A stretch of DNA of 64,000 nucleotides from Lachancea dasiensis (GCA_900074725.1 LT598458.1:1240001-1304000); one strand, 5' to 3'. Positions 51,106-62,358 are shown, numbered from the stretch's first letter. Numbers and translations are program-made. Notes: a model not told the origin generated them from the sequence alone.

Positions 51106-51526
51106 GCGGATCGGTAGTTTTGCGTGTTGAGCTTGGGTCAGTGGCGTAGCTGTTGTACACCTTGTTCCTCAGGCGTACTATTATCTCTACCTTGGCGATC
51201 TCTAGCCATTGGCTGTGTGGGGGAAATTCTTGACCCATTTATATGTATCTAGGCGTTTTCGCTATATAGTCAATGGACGATTTCAGCTAAAAAGACTGTG
51301 TGTGTGTGGATAGGGGTGGCGACGGTTTCGACAGGGTGTTGTAGATGGGTGTTGTAGACCGGTCGGGGGAATTGGCCATGGCGAATGCGTTTGGACACGC
51401 AGGACCGGAATACAACACTCTGGGTGGTCTTTTGATTCGAAATTATATACGGTTCTTTTCTATCTTTGAGTTACGTATTCCATGCCCGGGCAAGCCCGGT
51501 GCGCAAGCAATTGCACCTAACGCCCC
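51106..51526. other. RPL41-VMA1 convergent spacer
   Basis: 421 bases between converging 3' ends. It includes a short GT run (about 51298-51310) and no recognised gene. Confidence 0.5.
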
Positions 51527-54500
51527 TCAATCGGTAGATTCGGCAAATCTGTCTTGAATGTTGGCGAACAACTTTTCAAACTCGCCGTGCACTTCCTCCT
51601 CGCCTCTGCTTGGTTCGAAGAACTTGGAGGACGAAACAGCGTGCTTGACGTCGCTGGTGGATTCGGCCAATTTGGACCAGATCGCTCCGTTGGACACACT
51701 CTTCTGAGCTTCGTCGTGGTACGAGACAAACGCCTTCATCATGTCAAAGGTCTTCCAGATAGGACAGAAGGCATCGTACGTGGAGTACCCGTTTTGTTGC
51801 AAGAAGTCTTCCTTGATCAACGTGGCAACGTCCAGAGTAATCTTGTCGCTGTCGGACAGAGCGGACTTACCAACCAATTGAACGACTTGTTCCAATTCCT
51901 CAGCGTTCGATATAATCTCACGCATACGGTCTCTTAGACCAGGAAACTCTGGGTAGTTGCCATCGTAGTACTTGTTCAAAACGTTGGTGTACTTTGAGTA
52001 GGAAACCGATGTGTTGATCGATGGGAAGTGCTTTCTTTGGGCCAGTTTTTTGTCCAGACCCCAGAAAACCTGGGTGATACCCAAGGTGGACGTAGTAACA
52101 GGATCAGAAAAATCACCACCGGCAGGGGAGACAGCAGCCACGATAGACACAGAACCAACACGGTTTGGAGAACCAAGCGCCACAGCCTTACCAGCTCTCT
52201 CGTAGAAAGAGGCCAACTTGGCACCCAGGTAGGCTGGGAAACCCTGGTCAGCAGGCATCTCACCAAGACGACCTGAGATTTCTCTCAACGCTTCTGCCCA
52301 TCTGGATGAAGAATCCGCAATCATCGAAACGTCCTTACCTTGATCTCTGAAGTATTCAGCTAGTGTGATACCAGTGTAGATCGAGGCTTCTCTGGCGGCC
52401 ACAGGCATGTTAGAAGTATTGGCGACCAATGTCGTACGTTTCATGATAGGCTCCTTCTTTCCGTTTCTTTCAGTAAATAACTCAGGGAATTCCATCAAAA
52501 CTTCGGCCATTTCATTACCACGTTCACCACAGTTGTGAACCACGGCCTGAGAAGCTAGCATAAACTGGTGGTCAGAGTTTTGCGGTAGAGTGATACCATA
52601 GTAATTATCTTCTGATTCGAGTTGCTTCACAGAAAAATAGACTTTCTTAGACTCGCGAACAACCGATTCCGTGATAGGTCTAAAGTTTTGGGAGTTAGCA
52701 CATTTCGACAAAACAGAACGCAAGACATTTCCCCCAGAAAGAGTGACAGCATACGATGAGCTTTCCAACTCAGTCTTAGAAACATCTGTGCTGACCGAAA
52801 CATCCAAACCCAAAGAGCGAGCAACGCGGACAACCCCCTCTTTAAGAGGAGAGGTAGCAGTCTTCACTGTAGCGGTGATCTCTTCCTTTTCGGCCACAGA
52901 GCCATTAGAATCAACCAACCCGGCCAAAAATACCTCACGGACAGCAATGGCATCTGAGGACAAGAAAGATGGAATGGACTTACCGTTCTCCTTCGAAAAT
53001 CCTAATTCGACAATAGCGTCCCACAACAAGTTAGCAGTATTCACGTTTTGACGAGAAGATTCCCTTCTAGCAGCCTTATTGTAAAGATTGACGGCCTTAG
53101 CTCTACTAGTGGTGTTCTCATTGTACTCAGCACATAGACCCAAGATTTCTGCACATTTTTCGATACGTTTCATCAAGGAGTCATCTTCGGGGTGAACAGA
53201 AAATGCAGCTCTGCGCGTCATACCACCACCGATCCATAAACCAAGTAAGTAAGCAAGAACTGCGTGGCTCTCGTTGCTTTGAGTTTCGTAGCTGCTCTCC
53301 TTCACATAGTTTGCCAAGAAATCACTTTCATAGAAGATTGGAGCAGCAACTTGATAAGTAGCTTCACGAATACCGGCGTCCAATTTTTCAAGGTCTCTCG
53401 CCTCGATGGCCCATTCGATATAGTCCTTTGTGGAGCTTTTGTTGTAAGCGGCAACCAATTCTGTAGCCTTTTGCGTTCCTTCACTTGCAGGATATCTGTT
53501 GGCAACTGGTTGAACTAGCTGAATGAGTCTACCATCAGAAGTGATGTGGTTCTTCAGCTCAAGGCTGGTGACTTCGTTGTACCAAGTTCCTTCCAATAAG
53601 CGGGAAGCAAAGTTGACAGCTCTAGGAGTTCTGACCACTAATTGATGGGAAGCGTTACAGGTGTAATCGACAAACTTGGAGACCTCATCGCGACCCGCGC
53701 CGTCAATGCTCTCGTTGTGTTCGACAACGTCGTACATGGTATCACGTCCTCTGGGCAAAGCAGTGACTTCGCGAGCAGATCCGTCTTGACCCATGACGTG
53801 GTCACCGATTTCAATGTCTTGAATCGACTTCACAGAAGCGTCGGCCATCAAAACTTCGGTGTCCTTTGCGAAACACCCGACATAAATAATGGCATCAGAA
53901 TTGGAATATTTAGACAAAGATTGGGAGATGACTGTCTTACCACAACCGAAAGCACCTGGAATACAAGTTGTTCCACCTTGTACACATGGGAACAGAGCAT
54001 CTAGGACTCTTTGTCCTGTCAAAAGTGGGTAGTCAGCGGACAATTTCTCGGTAACAGGGCGAGGAACACGAACTGGCCATGTATGGTACATGGTATAGTC
54101 ATATTTGACACCATCAAATTCGACTTCCAGAACTTTTTCGTCAACAGTGTAGTCACCTTCCGAAGCGATCCATGTAATCGTACCCCTGGCTCTTGGAGGC
54201 AATAAAATCTTGTGGTCTTCCAACAATGAGTTCTCGAAGATAGAACCGAAAATATCACCGCCTGCGATGTGGTCGCCGACCTTCTTGTCTTTAGCCGGCT
54301 TAAACTGCCATTTCACGTCACGCGATAGGGCAGGGGCGTTGATACCTCTTGGAATATAAATCGATTGAGCCTTGTCTTTGATCGCCTTCAAGGGTCTCTG
54401 AATACCATCATAAATGGTTTCCATAAGGCCGGGCCCGAGTTCCACTGACAAAGGCTTACCAGTACGCAAAACTGGATCTCCGACAGTTACACCGGCAGTT

Positions 54501-54727
54501 TCCTCGTAAACCTGAATGGTGGCCTTGTCCGCTTCAATACGAATAACCTCACCAACCAAATTGTCGTGACCTACCTTGACCAGCTCGTACATAGCACAAC
54601 CAATCATATTTTCGGCCACAACGACTGGACCGGATACGGAATAGATGGACCCATATTCGGACTCCGCATGGTCTTCCAACGAAATGCGTTGGATCTCTTT
54701 GCGCGCATTTTCCATAGCACCTGCCAT
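51527..54727 (-). CDS. VMA1: V-ATPase catalytic subunit A with in-frame VDE intein
   Basis: Catalytic subunit A of the vacuolar H+-ATPase V1 sector. The 1066-residue precursor consists of two exteins (residues 1-284 and 733-1066, 618 residues together; S. cerevisiae 617) and an intein. The P-loop GAFGCGKT lies in the first extein just before the intein; extein 2 resumes [18 protein letters not shown]. The intein site, between Gly and Cys in IIYVG/C, is the same as in S. cerevisiae VMA1. Protein splicing is essential for a functional pump, so the open frame of the intein is under host selection. Orthologue of YDL185W, next to RPL41. Confidence 0.97.
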   Translation of the reverse strand: MAGAMENARKEIQRISLEDHAESEYGSIYSVSGPVVVAENMIGCAMYELVKVGHDNLVGEVIRIEADKATIQVYEETAGVTVGDPVLRTGKPLSVELGPGLMETIYDGIQRPLKAIKDKAQSIYIPRGINAPALSRDVKWQFKPAKDKKVGDHIAGGDIFGSIFENSLLEDHKILLPPRARGTITWIASEGDYTVDEKVLEVEFDGVKYDYTMYHTWPVRVPRPVTEKLSADYPLLTGQRVLDALFPCVQGGTTCIPGAFGCGKTVISQSLSKYSNSDAIIYVGCFAKDTEVLMADASVKSIQDIEIGDHVMGQDGSAREVTALPRGRDTMYDVVEHNESIDGAGRDEVSKFVDYTCNASHQLVVRTPRAVNFASRLLEGTWYNEVTSLELKNHITSDGRLIQLVQPVANRYPASEGTQKATELVAAYNKSSTKDYIEWAIEARDLEKLDAGIREATYQVAAPIFYESDFLANYVKESSYETQSNESHAVLAYLLGLWIGGGMTRRAAFSVHPEDDSLMKRIEKCAEILGLCAEYNENTTSRAKAVNLYNKAARRESSRQNVNTANLLWDAIVELGFSKENGKSIPSFLSSDAIAVREVFLAGLVDSNGSVAEKEEITATVKTATSPLKEGVVRVARSLGLDVSVSTDVSKTELESSSYAVTLSGGNVLRSVLSKCANSQNFRPITESVVRESKKVYFSVKQLESEDNYYGITLPQNSDHQFMLASQAVVHNCGERGNEMAEVLMEFPELFTERNGKKEPIMKRTTLVANTSNMPVAAREASIYTGITLAEYFRDQGKDVSMIADSSSRWAEALREISGRLGEMPADQGFPAYLGAKLASFYERAGKAVALGSPNRVGSVSIVAAVSPAGGDFSDPVTTSTLGITQVFWGLDKKLAQRKHFPSINTSVSYSKYTNVLNKYYDGNYPEFPGLRDRMREIISNAEELEQVVQLVGKSALSDSDKITLDVATLIKEDFLQQNGYSTYDAFCPIWKTFDMMKAFVSYHDEAQKSVSNGAIWSKLAESTSDVKHAVSSSKFFEPSRGEEEVHGEFEKLFANIQDRFAESTD
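52532..53875 (-). mobile_element. VDE/PI-SceI-type intein, endonuclease probably inactive
   Basis: 448 residues from Cys285 ([16 protein letters not shown]) to Asn732 (VVHN), followed by the +1 Cys. Splicing elements are intact: Cys1, [10 protein letters not shown] block B with TxxH, penultimate His-Asn, and downstream Cys. The homing endonuclease is of the LAGLIDADG family, but the catalytic position in the first motif, LLGLWIGGG, is Gly (intein residue 217, Asp218 in PI-SceI), and in the second, LAGLVDSNG, is Asn (residue 324, Asp326 in PI-SceI). Cleavage activity is therefore expected to be lost while splicing remains. The domain is otherwise full length and alignable with the S. cerevisiae 454-residue intein. 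Confidence 0.93.
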
Positions 54728-55873
54728 GTTGCTAAAAGATCTTCCAACTGTAGGGCCTAAACAACGGTCTCTGTCAATAACTTTACTACTTGTCCCTTCT
54801 GTCCTAGTTCCCAGAAAAAAGTCTGTTTGGTGACTTTCTTGGCGGAATCTGCTTGAAAAGTGTACAAAGTAAGCTCGTAATTTGTTTAAAGTAGCGGCAA
54901 ACTATGAGCGTTGATGAAGCCTAGTGTGTGGCGATCTTTGCTTCACTTAGAAGTGTTATCTTGATGGACGTTGGTTTGAATAGGGTCGAGGACCATAAAT
55001 TTGGCCCCTGGTTATGATAAACGAAAATTGAAAGAATACGATTACCCGGAACAGAGACGTTGGATTATGACAGACGTTTCTACCTTGCAAAACCTTGCCC
55101 TATGCTCATGGCCACCTTCAGAGGCATTTAGAGGCTCATAAAGCTGCTAGAGACGTGTCGTAAGCCAAAAGCGCTCTTGGGATGTTCGATGAACCACTCG
55201 TACACAACGACGAACATTATTTGCATAACCATGGTAGACGTAGGTGTACTTGACACCTGCACTGGGTGGCAGTGATATCCTTAATAGGTGATTTTAGTAT
55301 GTTCTTTTATATACCTTCTGATTAACCAGCTCTTGCATATTCTTTTGTTTTGCGAGTCAAATCTGGCTAATATACCTCGCTAACTGGCTACTATTCCCAG
55401 CTGACTACATAGCAGAGCTAAGAAGCAGTGCCATCAGGTGGGGATTGGCGCAGCCTCGATCATCGCCTCAGTCGTTCTGTAATCCTCAACCACTTGTCAC
55501 TATGTACCAAACCGACACCCGTTTGGACGATGGACGAACACTACACTTCTTTTACTAGATAAACTTGGAGAGGAACCAAAATGATTATTCCGTACGTGTT
55601 GAAGTTTCCATTCCTAACTATCGTCGTGAAGCTTCAGAAATGAAGTTCTTTGAGAAGGGTGTGAAATGTAAATCTTGTAGTCCTTGCATAGTAAATGGGC
55701 TGCTTATGATACCTTTCAGGTATCACGGAACAGAGAATTAACAAATTTTGAATAATTAACTATCTTATTATTGCTAAATTCAGGTAGTTCAACCATTATG
55801 TTTTCTCTCTCTCAGTTATTACCACCTCTTGGGTAGTCTAGAGCGCGTCGCTCGTCGCGGGAGCATTTCTGTG
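54728..55873. other. VMA1 upstream gap (1.15 kb)
   Basis: Contains the VMA1 promoter and the 3' flank of the next gene. Frames are short on both strands. No RNA gene, repeat or named regulatory site was recognised. Confidence 0.5.
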
Positions 55874-56635
55874 TCAGCCATATATACACATTGCTTTAAG
55901 GTCACGGCAAAGCTCCCCCCAAAATTGGCGTAACTGTGTCCAGTAGCCCCCAGTTTCGTTCTCGTCATCTAAATCTCTAGTAGATTCTCCCACCGGTCTG
56001 ACATCCTGAGCTGGCAGGTAAAAGGTAGGAATAGGAAAACTGTAGGATATGGGATCCACTGGACGTTCTTCTGGGACAGTCTCACATAAAACCGCGGTCG
56101 GAGTGCTTCTAAGGGCTGCCGGACTCTGTAAACTTTCTCGAATTTCCTGCAGCAAGCCACTTGCTGAGGAAGAATGCGAAGTATTTTCAGAATCTTCTAA
56201 ATTTATCGACTGCAAAACGCTCCCAGAATTACGCTTACTAGCTTGATCAGCTTCGTTGCCTCTAGATTTTATCACTGCATTACTCAAACTTTCGAAACGT
56301 TGTCGGATAGTTTTCATTGAGCTCAAACCGTGCTCATCGCATAGTGAATTCGAATTTATTTCAAGCTGGTAAGGATGCTTGCCTTCTATCGCTGCCGTTG
56401 AACCATTATGGCATGATGCAGGGGGACGCCAGCGCACTAAAGCATCCTCCATGCGATCCACCAGCCGACTTCTCGCGGCAATCACACGGCCATTTTGTTT
56501 CTTGATTACCAGTTGACGAACGCCGGAGCTATTTGCTGGTAGAGTGTGTGCCCTTTGCGTGTATTCAGGCTGCTCCAAATCATACCCCAGAAAGTCTTGC
56601 GTAACCGGCCTTTCGAATATACCACCACCATCCAT
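55874..56635 (-). CDS. Uncharacterised protein, YDL186W-like
   Basis: 253 residues, no membrane segment or known domain. The sequence is mostly low-complexity and polar, with Ser-rich stretches at about 130-175, and ends in a Trp/Cys-containing amphipathic tail (GGYWTQLRQFWGELCRDLKAMCIYG) that looks conserved. S. cerevisiae YDL186W, also uncharacterised and of similar length, lies between VMA1 and PPH22, so orthology is inferred from position. The N-terminal MDGGGIFERPVTQDFLGYDLEQPEY is another likely conserved element. Function is unknown. Confidence 0.65.
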   Translation of the reverse strand: MDGGGIFERPVTQDFLGYDLEQPEYTQRAHTLPANSSGVRQLVIKKQNGRVIAARSRLVDRMEDALVRWRPPASCHNGSTAAIEGKHPYQLEINSNSLCDEHGLSSMKTIRQRFESLSNAVIKSRGNEADQASKRNSGSVLQSINLEDSENTSHSSSASGLLQEIRESLQSPAALRSTPTAVLCETVPEERPVDPISYSFPIPTFYLPAQDVRPVGESTRDLDDENETGGYWTQLRQFWGELCRDLKAMCIYG

Positions 56636-57951
56636 TGTCGCAACCTTCAGAAAAACTGGTGATACTGCAGAGAGCTTAGATTAGTTGAATAATGCTGTAT
56701 CGAAAGTTTAATAAGGCTGTTAAGGACTAAGTATCGTTTTTTTTCCAATTGTTGGGTTACTTGTGTTTCCCTGGGACAGGTGTCTGTGTCCGTGTCAGCG
56801 TCAGTGCCGGCCCACTTCCTTCCGGAAGTCTTCGCTTGATAAATTCAAAGCACATATGAATGATCAAGAAAATTCATATGAGGGAGGGAACCACGACCTA
56901 GCCGAATCCAACTGTGCTTCGATCTTAGACCACATCTCTGCGATGGGATGACAGAGATGGAGACATCACTTTATACCATATTGGCGTCACCGAAATTACC
57001 GTAATCTATCAAACAATATCAACCACCTCTTTTAACAAAGACAACAAATTCTAACAGCTCTAACTTTCTGCCGCTTTTCGGGAGCCCAACCTCCAAGTTC
57101 ATTTGGTTGTTTGGTTTCCTGCATCGAGCCCCCGCTAACGCTCCGATGGTGAAACTCAACAACAAGGTGCCGAAAAAACGGAAGATCAGCCGCTACTTAA
57201 AAGCGATTATAGCCCACTTATACCGGTAGATACGTTTTTGGCACCGCCATCTGGGCACACTTCGATGCTCTTGAAGATGACGATCACGTGCTACACTAGC
57301 AAACCGTGTGCATGCTTCCATAGACCATCTTGAATAAATATAGCTAGTGATTTAGCCGTCAAATCCGCATTGAGATTAGTTCGCATGTCTTCGAACTCCT
57401 CAGTCCATTTACGTTGACAGATTTAGCCTGGAAGTCTCATTTTATAGTAAAATTTCCCGGAAAAAAGCCATAGGGTACTAAAATGGTCACTTTTAACCTG
57501 CCGAGGCCCCTCATTTTACTATATCTTTAGCTGTAACCTCTATTTCAACTCGAATTAGTAGGAGATGGGCAATTTCGAATTCATCGTCATATTTGTTACC
57601 CTGAACGAATTAGGTTTTCCCAAAGGGAGAAAAATTTCAAGTCAAACCAACTTAGGAGTTAACGAACATAGCGTTAGACAATACAAAACCCCTTTGCCGG
57701 ACAAGTCGCTTTTGATCTGTTGAACACAGATAGAGTCTTTATATCGAATAGTCATAAGACGGTTAAGAACCAATTGGGTGTGCAGAAACGCAAGCTGAAA
57801 CTGTAAAGGGTTTTTTAGCTTGTTTTATCGTTGGTTTTATTAATAGCGCGAACCTCAAAGGTGTTGGTTTGACCGAATTAACCAAGACATTATTTGGGCT
57901 TTATAAGGTTCATTCTATTCTCAATTTCATTCGAGCGCTCAACTTTCGAAG
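56636..57951. other. 1.3-kb divergent gap upstream of PPH21/22
   Basis: Longest non-coding stretch of the window. It holds ATCACGTG (57283-57290), a Cbf1/CDEI-type site, a repeated ACAGGTGTCTGTGTCCGTGTCAG-like segment near 56775, and AT-rich sequence before PPH. Two tiny frames (ATG near 56857, 31 codons; ATG near 57146, 27 codons, basic) have no supporting context. No RNA gene was recognised. Confidence 0.5.
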
Positions 57952-59040
57952 ATGGAGATAGATAACGACGTGGCGATGCAAGATGCGGCTGAGGAGCCTT
58001 TGGACCCAACATTGGATGAAGATGCCGGCACGGAGCACCAGGACGGTGTGCAGACCCGTGAAGGCCCGGGATCTTCTGGTATCGCAGATCATAAGGCCTC
58101 GAAACCACTTCAACTAGACGACGGCAACATCGGACAATTAGATCGGTGGATAGAGCACCTGGGCTCCTGCCAGGTGCTCTCAGAAGAAGATGTCGGAAGA
58201 CTCTGTAAAATGGCTGTCGATGTTTTGCAATTCGAAAGTAATGTGCAGCCTGTAAATGTGCCAGTAACAATATGTGGCGATGTTCATGGGCAATTTCACG
58301 ACTTGATGGAGCTGTTTAAAATAGGTGGCCCCTGTCCGGACACCAATTACCTGTTTATGGGTGACTATGTAGACAGAGGCTACTACTCGGTCGAAACTGT
58401 ATCATATTTGGTTGCCATGAAGGTAAGATATCCAAAAAGAATCACCATTCTCAGAGGGAACCACGAGTCACGTCAAATTACTCAAGTTTATGGCTTCTAC
58501 GACGAGTGTCTGCGCAAGTATGGAAGCGCAAATGTTTGGAAGATGTTCACTGATTTATTCGATTATTTTCCTATTACTGCATTAGTGGACAACAAAGTAT
58601 TCTGTCTACACGGGGGGTTATCACCGATGATCGAGACTGTAGATCAAGTTCGCGAACTAAATAGAATACAGGAAGTACCACACGAGGGTCCCATGTGCGA
58701 TCTACTTTGGTCTGATCCAGACGATAGAGGCGGATGGGGTATCAGTCCAAGAGGAGCCGGTTTCACTTTTGGCCAAGACATCAGCGAACAGTTTAATCAT
58801 ACAAACGACCTGTCACTCATCGCAAGAGCACATCAGCTGGTCATGGAGGGGTACGCCTGGTCCCATCAGCAAAGCGTTGTCACAATTTTTAGCGCACCCA
58901 ACTATTGCTATAGGTGTGGTAATCAAGCTGCTATCATGGAATTTGACGAAAATCACAACCGTCAATTCTTACAATATGACCCATCCATGAGACCGGGTGA
59001 GCCCACGGTAAGTAGGAAAACCCCTGACTACTTCTTATGA
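57952..59040 (+). CDS. PPH21: Protein phosphatase 2A catalytic subunit
   Basis: PP2A catalytic subunit, Ser/Thr phosphatase acting with Tpd3 and Cdc55 or Rts1. 362 residues (S. cerevisiae Pph21 369, Pph22 377). An acidic N-terminal extension of ~50 residues typical of yeast precedes the catalytic core. Metal and catalytic motifs are complete: [23 protein letters not shown], and later HGGLSP and [10 protein letters not shown]. The C-terminus TPDYFL carries the conserved leucine for carboxymethylation. Single-copy ancestor of PPH21 (YDL134C) and PPH22 (YDL188C). Confidence 0.96.
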   Translation: MEIDNDVAMQDAAEEPLDPTLDEDAGTEHQDGVQTREGPGSSGIADHKASKPLQLDDGNIGQLDRWIEHLGSCQVLSEEDVGRLCKMAVDVLQFESNVQPVNVPVTICGDVHGQFHDLMELFKIGGPCPDTNYLFMGDYVDRGYYSVETVSYLVAMKVRYPKRITILRGNHESRQITQVYGFYDECLRKYGSANVWKMFTDLFDYFPITALVDNKVFCLHGGLSPMIETVDQVRELNRIQEVPHEGPMCDLLWSDPDDRGGWGISPRGAGFTFGQDISEQFNHTNDLSLIARAHQLVMEGYAWSHQQSVVTIFSAPNYCYRCGNQAAIMEFDENHNRQFLQYDPSMRPGEPTVSRKTPDYFL

Positions 59041-59336
59041 ATGTACACAACTGGTAAGGCAACGAGGATTTCAAAGAGCGGTGAAATAAAGCGAGTGAAA
59101 CAGTTTGGAATGTCACCGGGACCGGAAAAAGTAGATCAACTATATCTACGGGCCCAAGCATGCAGATCGCCGCAATTTAAGAATATGCAATGCTTGTCAC
59201 CTCTTCATATGGTGCCCCAATCGCCAAAATTTTCCTGGACCTGAAATAAGTACTACTGTTACTGTAATTCTCGCTCTGTATCTGTTTGATAATATACAAC
59301 TATACAACATACGCAATAGTTACTGTAACGCTCTAC

Positions 59337-59912
59337 TTATAGCTTATGTGTAGATGGTGGTATTTGCGTTTTATGGATCCTGTCCAAGGCAATGTCGCAC
59401 ATTTCATTGCAAGCTACCCGAGCCTCCTCTGACCACGAATTGCCGGATTCAATCCTTTGTTGCAGAACTTGGATGATTTCAGGTCTCGGCCGTCCATTGA
59501 CGAACACAACAAATCTAAGACCAGGGTATCTGGCCTCGTACCGGGTATTTAAAACATTGAGTGTTTCTAGTATTTCTTTCGAATCGGAGTTTCCTAAGTT
59601 GCGCTGTTCATGCGCTGAATGCGCAGACAGCTTCTGTTTGGGCTGTCCCAATTTTGGATGGGCAGCGATTATATTGCTTAGATGATTCTTGGCCTCTGGA
59701 TCGCCCCTGATCGCTCGGTGACAGAGAGAGTGAAGCCCAGTCCGAACTTTTTCCACAAATGACGCATAATCGGATCCTATATGATTCATGAAGTCAGGGT
59801 TTTTTAACGTAATTGATTCTAGTGACGAGCTTCGTTCAAACAATAGTTCCAGCAGCTGCAGTTGCAGGTCAAGATTACCATTCTTGAAGTCCGCGAAGCT
59901 TGGGAAGCTCAT
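59337..59912 (-). CDS. OHCU decarboxylase (uric acid degradation)
   Basis: 191 residues spanning the OHCU decarboxylase domain, the enzyme that converts the 2-oxo-4-hydroxy-4-carboxy-5-ureidoimidazoline intermediate to S-allantoin after urate oxidase and HIU hydrolase. Diagnostic residues are visible: His85 in AAHPKLG, Glu102 in SAHEQ, and the C-terminal block YEARYPGLRFVVFVNGRPRPEIIQVLQQRI. No targeting signal is clear; the C-terminus THKL is not a strong peroxisomal signal. S. cerevisiae starts from allantoin and, to my knowledge, has no such gene. It lies convergent with PPH21 and divergent from RDI1, genes that are adjacent in S. cerevisiae. Confidence 0.87.
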   Translation of the reverse strand: MSFPSFADFKNGNLDLQLQLLELLFERSSSLESITLKNPDFMNHIGSDYASFVEKVRTGLHSLCHRAIRGDPEAKNHLSNIIAAHPKLGQPKQKLSAHSAHEQRNLGNSDSKEILETLNVLNTRYEARYPGLRFVVFVNGRPRPEIIQVLQQRIESGNSWSEEARVACNEMCDIALDRIHKTQIPPSTHKL

Positions 59913-60211
59913 AGCACAGCGGTCTACACGGCAAAAAAAACAATAATCGTAATAAGCTCAACCCAAAGGTGAAAAGCCAACAAGTTGACAGTTTTTGTTA
60001 GTGTTGCTCATTCTTGTCATTGCCTAATATCTAATCGTTTTATATATTTAGTCTTCTCTTGCAGGTTATCTACAGAACTTATAAGCCGGATTGGCCCGAC
60101 ACTTCGTACCAAGTGCAAAAAACAGAGATCAAGAAATCTGATAGCCTGAGGCCAGACTTTCTCAGTACGATTCTTACCAGACCACTTAGTTGAACGCCTG
60201 CTTAATTCACG

Positions 60212-60814
60212 ATGAGCGAGGAAAGCGAATTCAAAGACTTCCAAGATGATAATGATCACGGATACAAAGTCGCCGCTAAAAAGACACTCGCAGAATATCA
60301 AAATTTAGACGCAGAAGATGAATCCCTAGCCAAATGGAAAGAAAGTCTAGGTCTAAGTGCAAATACTTTGCCTCTAGAATTTCCAGGTGATCAGCGCAAG
60401 GTTATGATTCTCAAAATTCAGCTGCTGGTCAACACTGAACAAAACCCAGTCACCTTTGATCTCACGAACGAAAAAACGATCAAGGAACTGGCCACCGTGC
60501 GCCACAAGATCAAGGAAAGCTCAGCGTTCAAATTGAAAATTACGTTCAAAGTGCAGCATGAGATTATTACGGGGCTCAGGTATGTTCAATACGTCAAGAA
60601 GGCAGGTATTGCTGTTGATAAGATCGACGACCACCTCGGTTCTTATGCACCAAACACCACAACAAAACCATTCTACGAAGTCGAACTACCCGAAAGCGAA
60701 GCCCCTAGTGGGTTTTTTGCTAGAGGCAGCTACAGCGCTGTTTCTAAGTTTATTGATGATGACAAAACTAACCATTTGACTCTGAATTGGGGGGTCGAAA
60801 TTGTCAAAAAATAG
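60212..60814 (+). CDS. RDI1: Rho GDP-dissociation inhibitor
   Basis: Rho GDI that extracts prenylated Cdc42, Rho1 and Rho4 from membranes. 200 residues (S. cerevisiae Rdi1 202). The N-terminal regulatory arm (DFQDDNDHGYKVAAKKTLAEYQNLDAEDESLAKWKESLG) is followed by the immunoglobulin-like prenyl-binding domain with YVQYVKKAGIAVDK, SGFFARGSYSA and a terminal LNWGVEIVKK. Orthologue of YDL135C, next to PPH21. Confidence 0.96.
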   Translation: MSEESEFKDFQDDNDHGYKVAAKKTLAEYQNLDAEDESLAKWKESLGLSANTLPLEFPGDQRKVMILKIQLLVNTEQNPVTFDLTNEKTIKELATVRHKIKESSAFKLKITFKVQHEIITGLRYVQYVKKAGIAVDKIDDHLGSYAPNTTTKPFYEVELPESEAPSGFFARGSYSAVSKFIDDDKTNHLTLNWGVEIVKK

Positions 60815-61044
60815 GTGCCTCAGCACTCCTATGCATTCAAGAAAGGTTGAAGTACTAGAGGACGATTATTCGCGTTTGATTTAGCCACTTTATAAGCCAT
60901 GGAAACATAATGTTATATAGTTGCGGAGATAGGTGAGCTCTTCTTTAAACTTCATTAAACTTGCGACATGCATATTAGGATAACAACCAACTCCTCAAAT
61001 CTATGTCCGATAAGGCCCCAGGGTACAACTGGTCTTAATTGGCT

Positions 61045-61977
61045 TTAATTGAAAGGCGAGTAAGAGCTTCTAGGTCTCTCATTGAAAGCTTCCTCCCCAC
61101 CAACACTAGTGGATTCACTGGGTGCGTTTATCTCGATGTCGAGCTTATTCCCGGTAAATAAGGTGCTGCCACCTTTCGAAGAGTCAGCCAATGGTCCTTC
61201 TGGTAATGGACCATAGTTAAATTGGCCTGCTGGCATCGAGAGAGGCCCCTGAGGGTATTGTGAATATTGATTTTCCGGTGGCATGTAAATCATTGGATAG
61301 GAATTGTATAGCATATAAGGCATCGCAAAATTTGGAGGAATAATGGGAGGTGCTTGGTAAAACATTTGGGGCCCCATATAAGTGTTTGTGTTTTTGTAAG
61401 ATTTTCTCCTCCGGGGCCCCTGTGCCGGAGAAGCTTGCTGTTGGCGTCTGAACCTATATCTCGACGTTTCGAACTGATGTGGTTGGGGGGAGTCATCATC
61501 TACCACAGTAGATTTCTTAGGAGTTGTTGGGAGGCCGTTCTGCGAGGCTAGAACTTGATCTTTGACTCGATGGTGGTGAGGAACTTTTGGCTTCCATTTA
61601 TTGGGGCCCTTCCATTGTCCAATTTCACCCCCTTCGGAATCGCTCGAGGCCTGCGACCAATTATCACATTTTGCCTCCGAAGGATCAAGTTTCTGCAACG
61701 GCACTTTGTTCACGTCCCGCACAAACGACTCTCCCTTAAAAACCACCACGCACGAATCATTGTTTTTAGCTAGTTCATGTCTAAGACCGTGATATTCGGC
61801 AACCTGATGGGCCAGTAGCCTAAAATAGGAGTTCATTGACTCGAGTTGATATGATGTTAGGCCCGAATCCATGAACGAGATCATCGAATCTTCTAACTCT
61901 ATGACAAATCGTCTATCGTAGGCTCTTTCAAAAAGGGCAATCGCCATTGCTCTCGATAATTTGCCATGATCCATCAT
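61045..61977 (-). CDS. RBS1: R3H-domain RNA-binding protein
   Basis: 310 residues from the first ATG, at 61977; codons upstream are non-ATG and run back to a stop. The N-terminal ~75 residues form an R3H/SUZ-type region (FERAYDRRFVIELEDSMISFMDSG, then LLAHQVAEYHGLRHEL) expected to bind single-stranded nucleic acid. A SUZ-like basic stretch and a long Pro/Tyr/Gln/Asn-rich tail (PPIIPPNFAMPYMLYNSYPM) follow. S. cerevisiae Rbs1 (457 aa, YDL189W) has this layout, is linked to RNA polymerase III assembly, and lies between PPH22 and UFD2. The protein here is shorter, mostly in the tail. Confidence 0.85.
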   Translation of the reverse strand: MMDHGKLSRAMAIALFERAYDRRFVIELEDSMISFMDSGLTSYQLESMNSYFRLLAHQVAEYHGLRHELAKNNDSCVVVFKGESFVRDVNKVPLQKLDPSEAKCDNWSQASSDSEGGEIGQWKGPNKWKPKVPHHHRVKDQVLASQNGLPTTPKKSTVVDDDSPQPHQFETSRYRFRRQQQASPAQGPRRRKSYKNTNTYMGPQMFYQAPPIIPPNFAMPYMLYNSYPMIYMPPENQYSQYPQGPLSMPAGQFNYGPLPEGPLADSSKGGSTLFTGNKLDIEINAPSESTSVGGEEAFNERPRSSYSPFN

Positions 61978-62358
61978 ACAGCGAGTCAGTACTGGTTGGG
62001 CTTCTGAAACCACCAGTTTCGGCTTTTACCGATGATCAGCCAACGATCCCTTTCTCCGATGTTGGTATTATGATTTTATTAGTATGATTATTATATATAT
62101 AGATATGCAATATACGTAAATACAAGTGAATGTCTAATGAACCCGGGAGATAAAGCAAATTCGATTTGAACAAAACAGCTGGACAGCGGTATCTCAGAAA
62201 GGAAAGGTGTTTATTTTGAGTGAATACTAAACACCTTGCCGTCACTAACTTGTCTCAGCTTCACTGCCCTCTTTTTGTGAATTTTCAAGCCCAAAAGCGT
62301 CAAGGTTTTACGGGCGGCCCAATCTTTAGAATATAAAACAGGAGTACGAAATCAAGAG
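61978..62358. promoter_or_regulatory. Divergent RBS1/UFD2 promoter region
   Basis: 381 bases between divergent starts, including a long AT tract (TTATTAGTATGATTATTATATATATAG, about 62076-62102). No named site was recognised. Confidence 0.5.

Noticed and set aside
57137-57230. 27-codon basic frame upstream of PPH21
   Set aside because: Too short, no promoter or leader signature and no recognised family.
57283-57290. Possible centromere CDEI
   Set aside because: No CDEIII-like TTCCGAA element follows an AT-rich stretch at the required distance; the E-boxes at 13907 and 36181 fail the same test.
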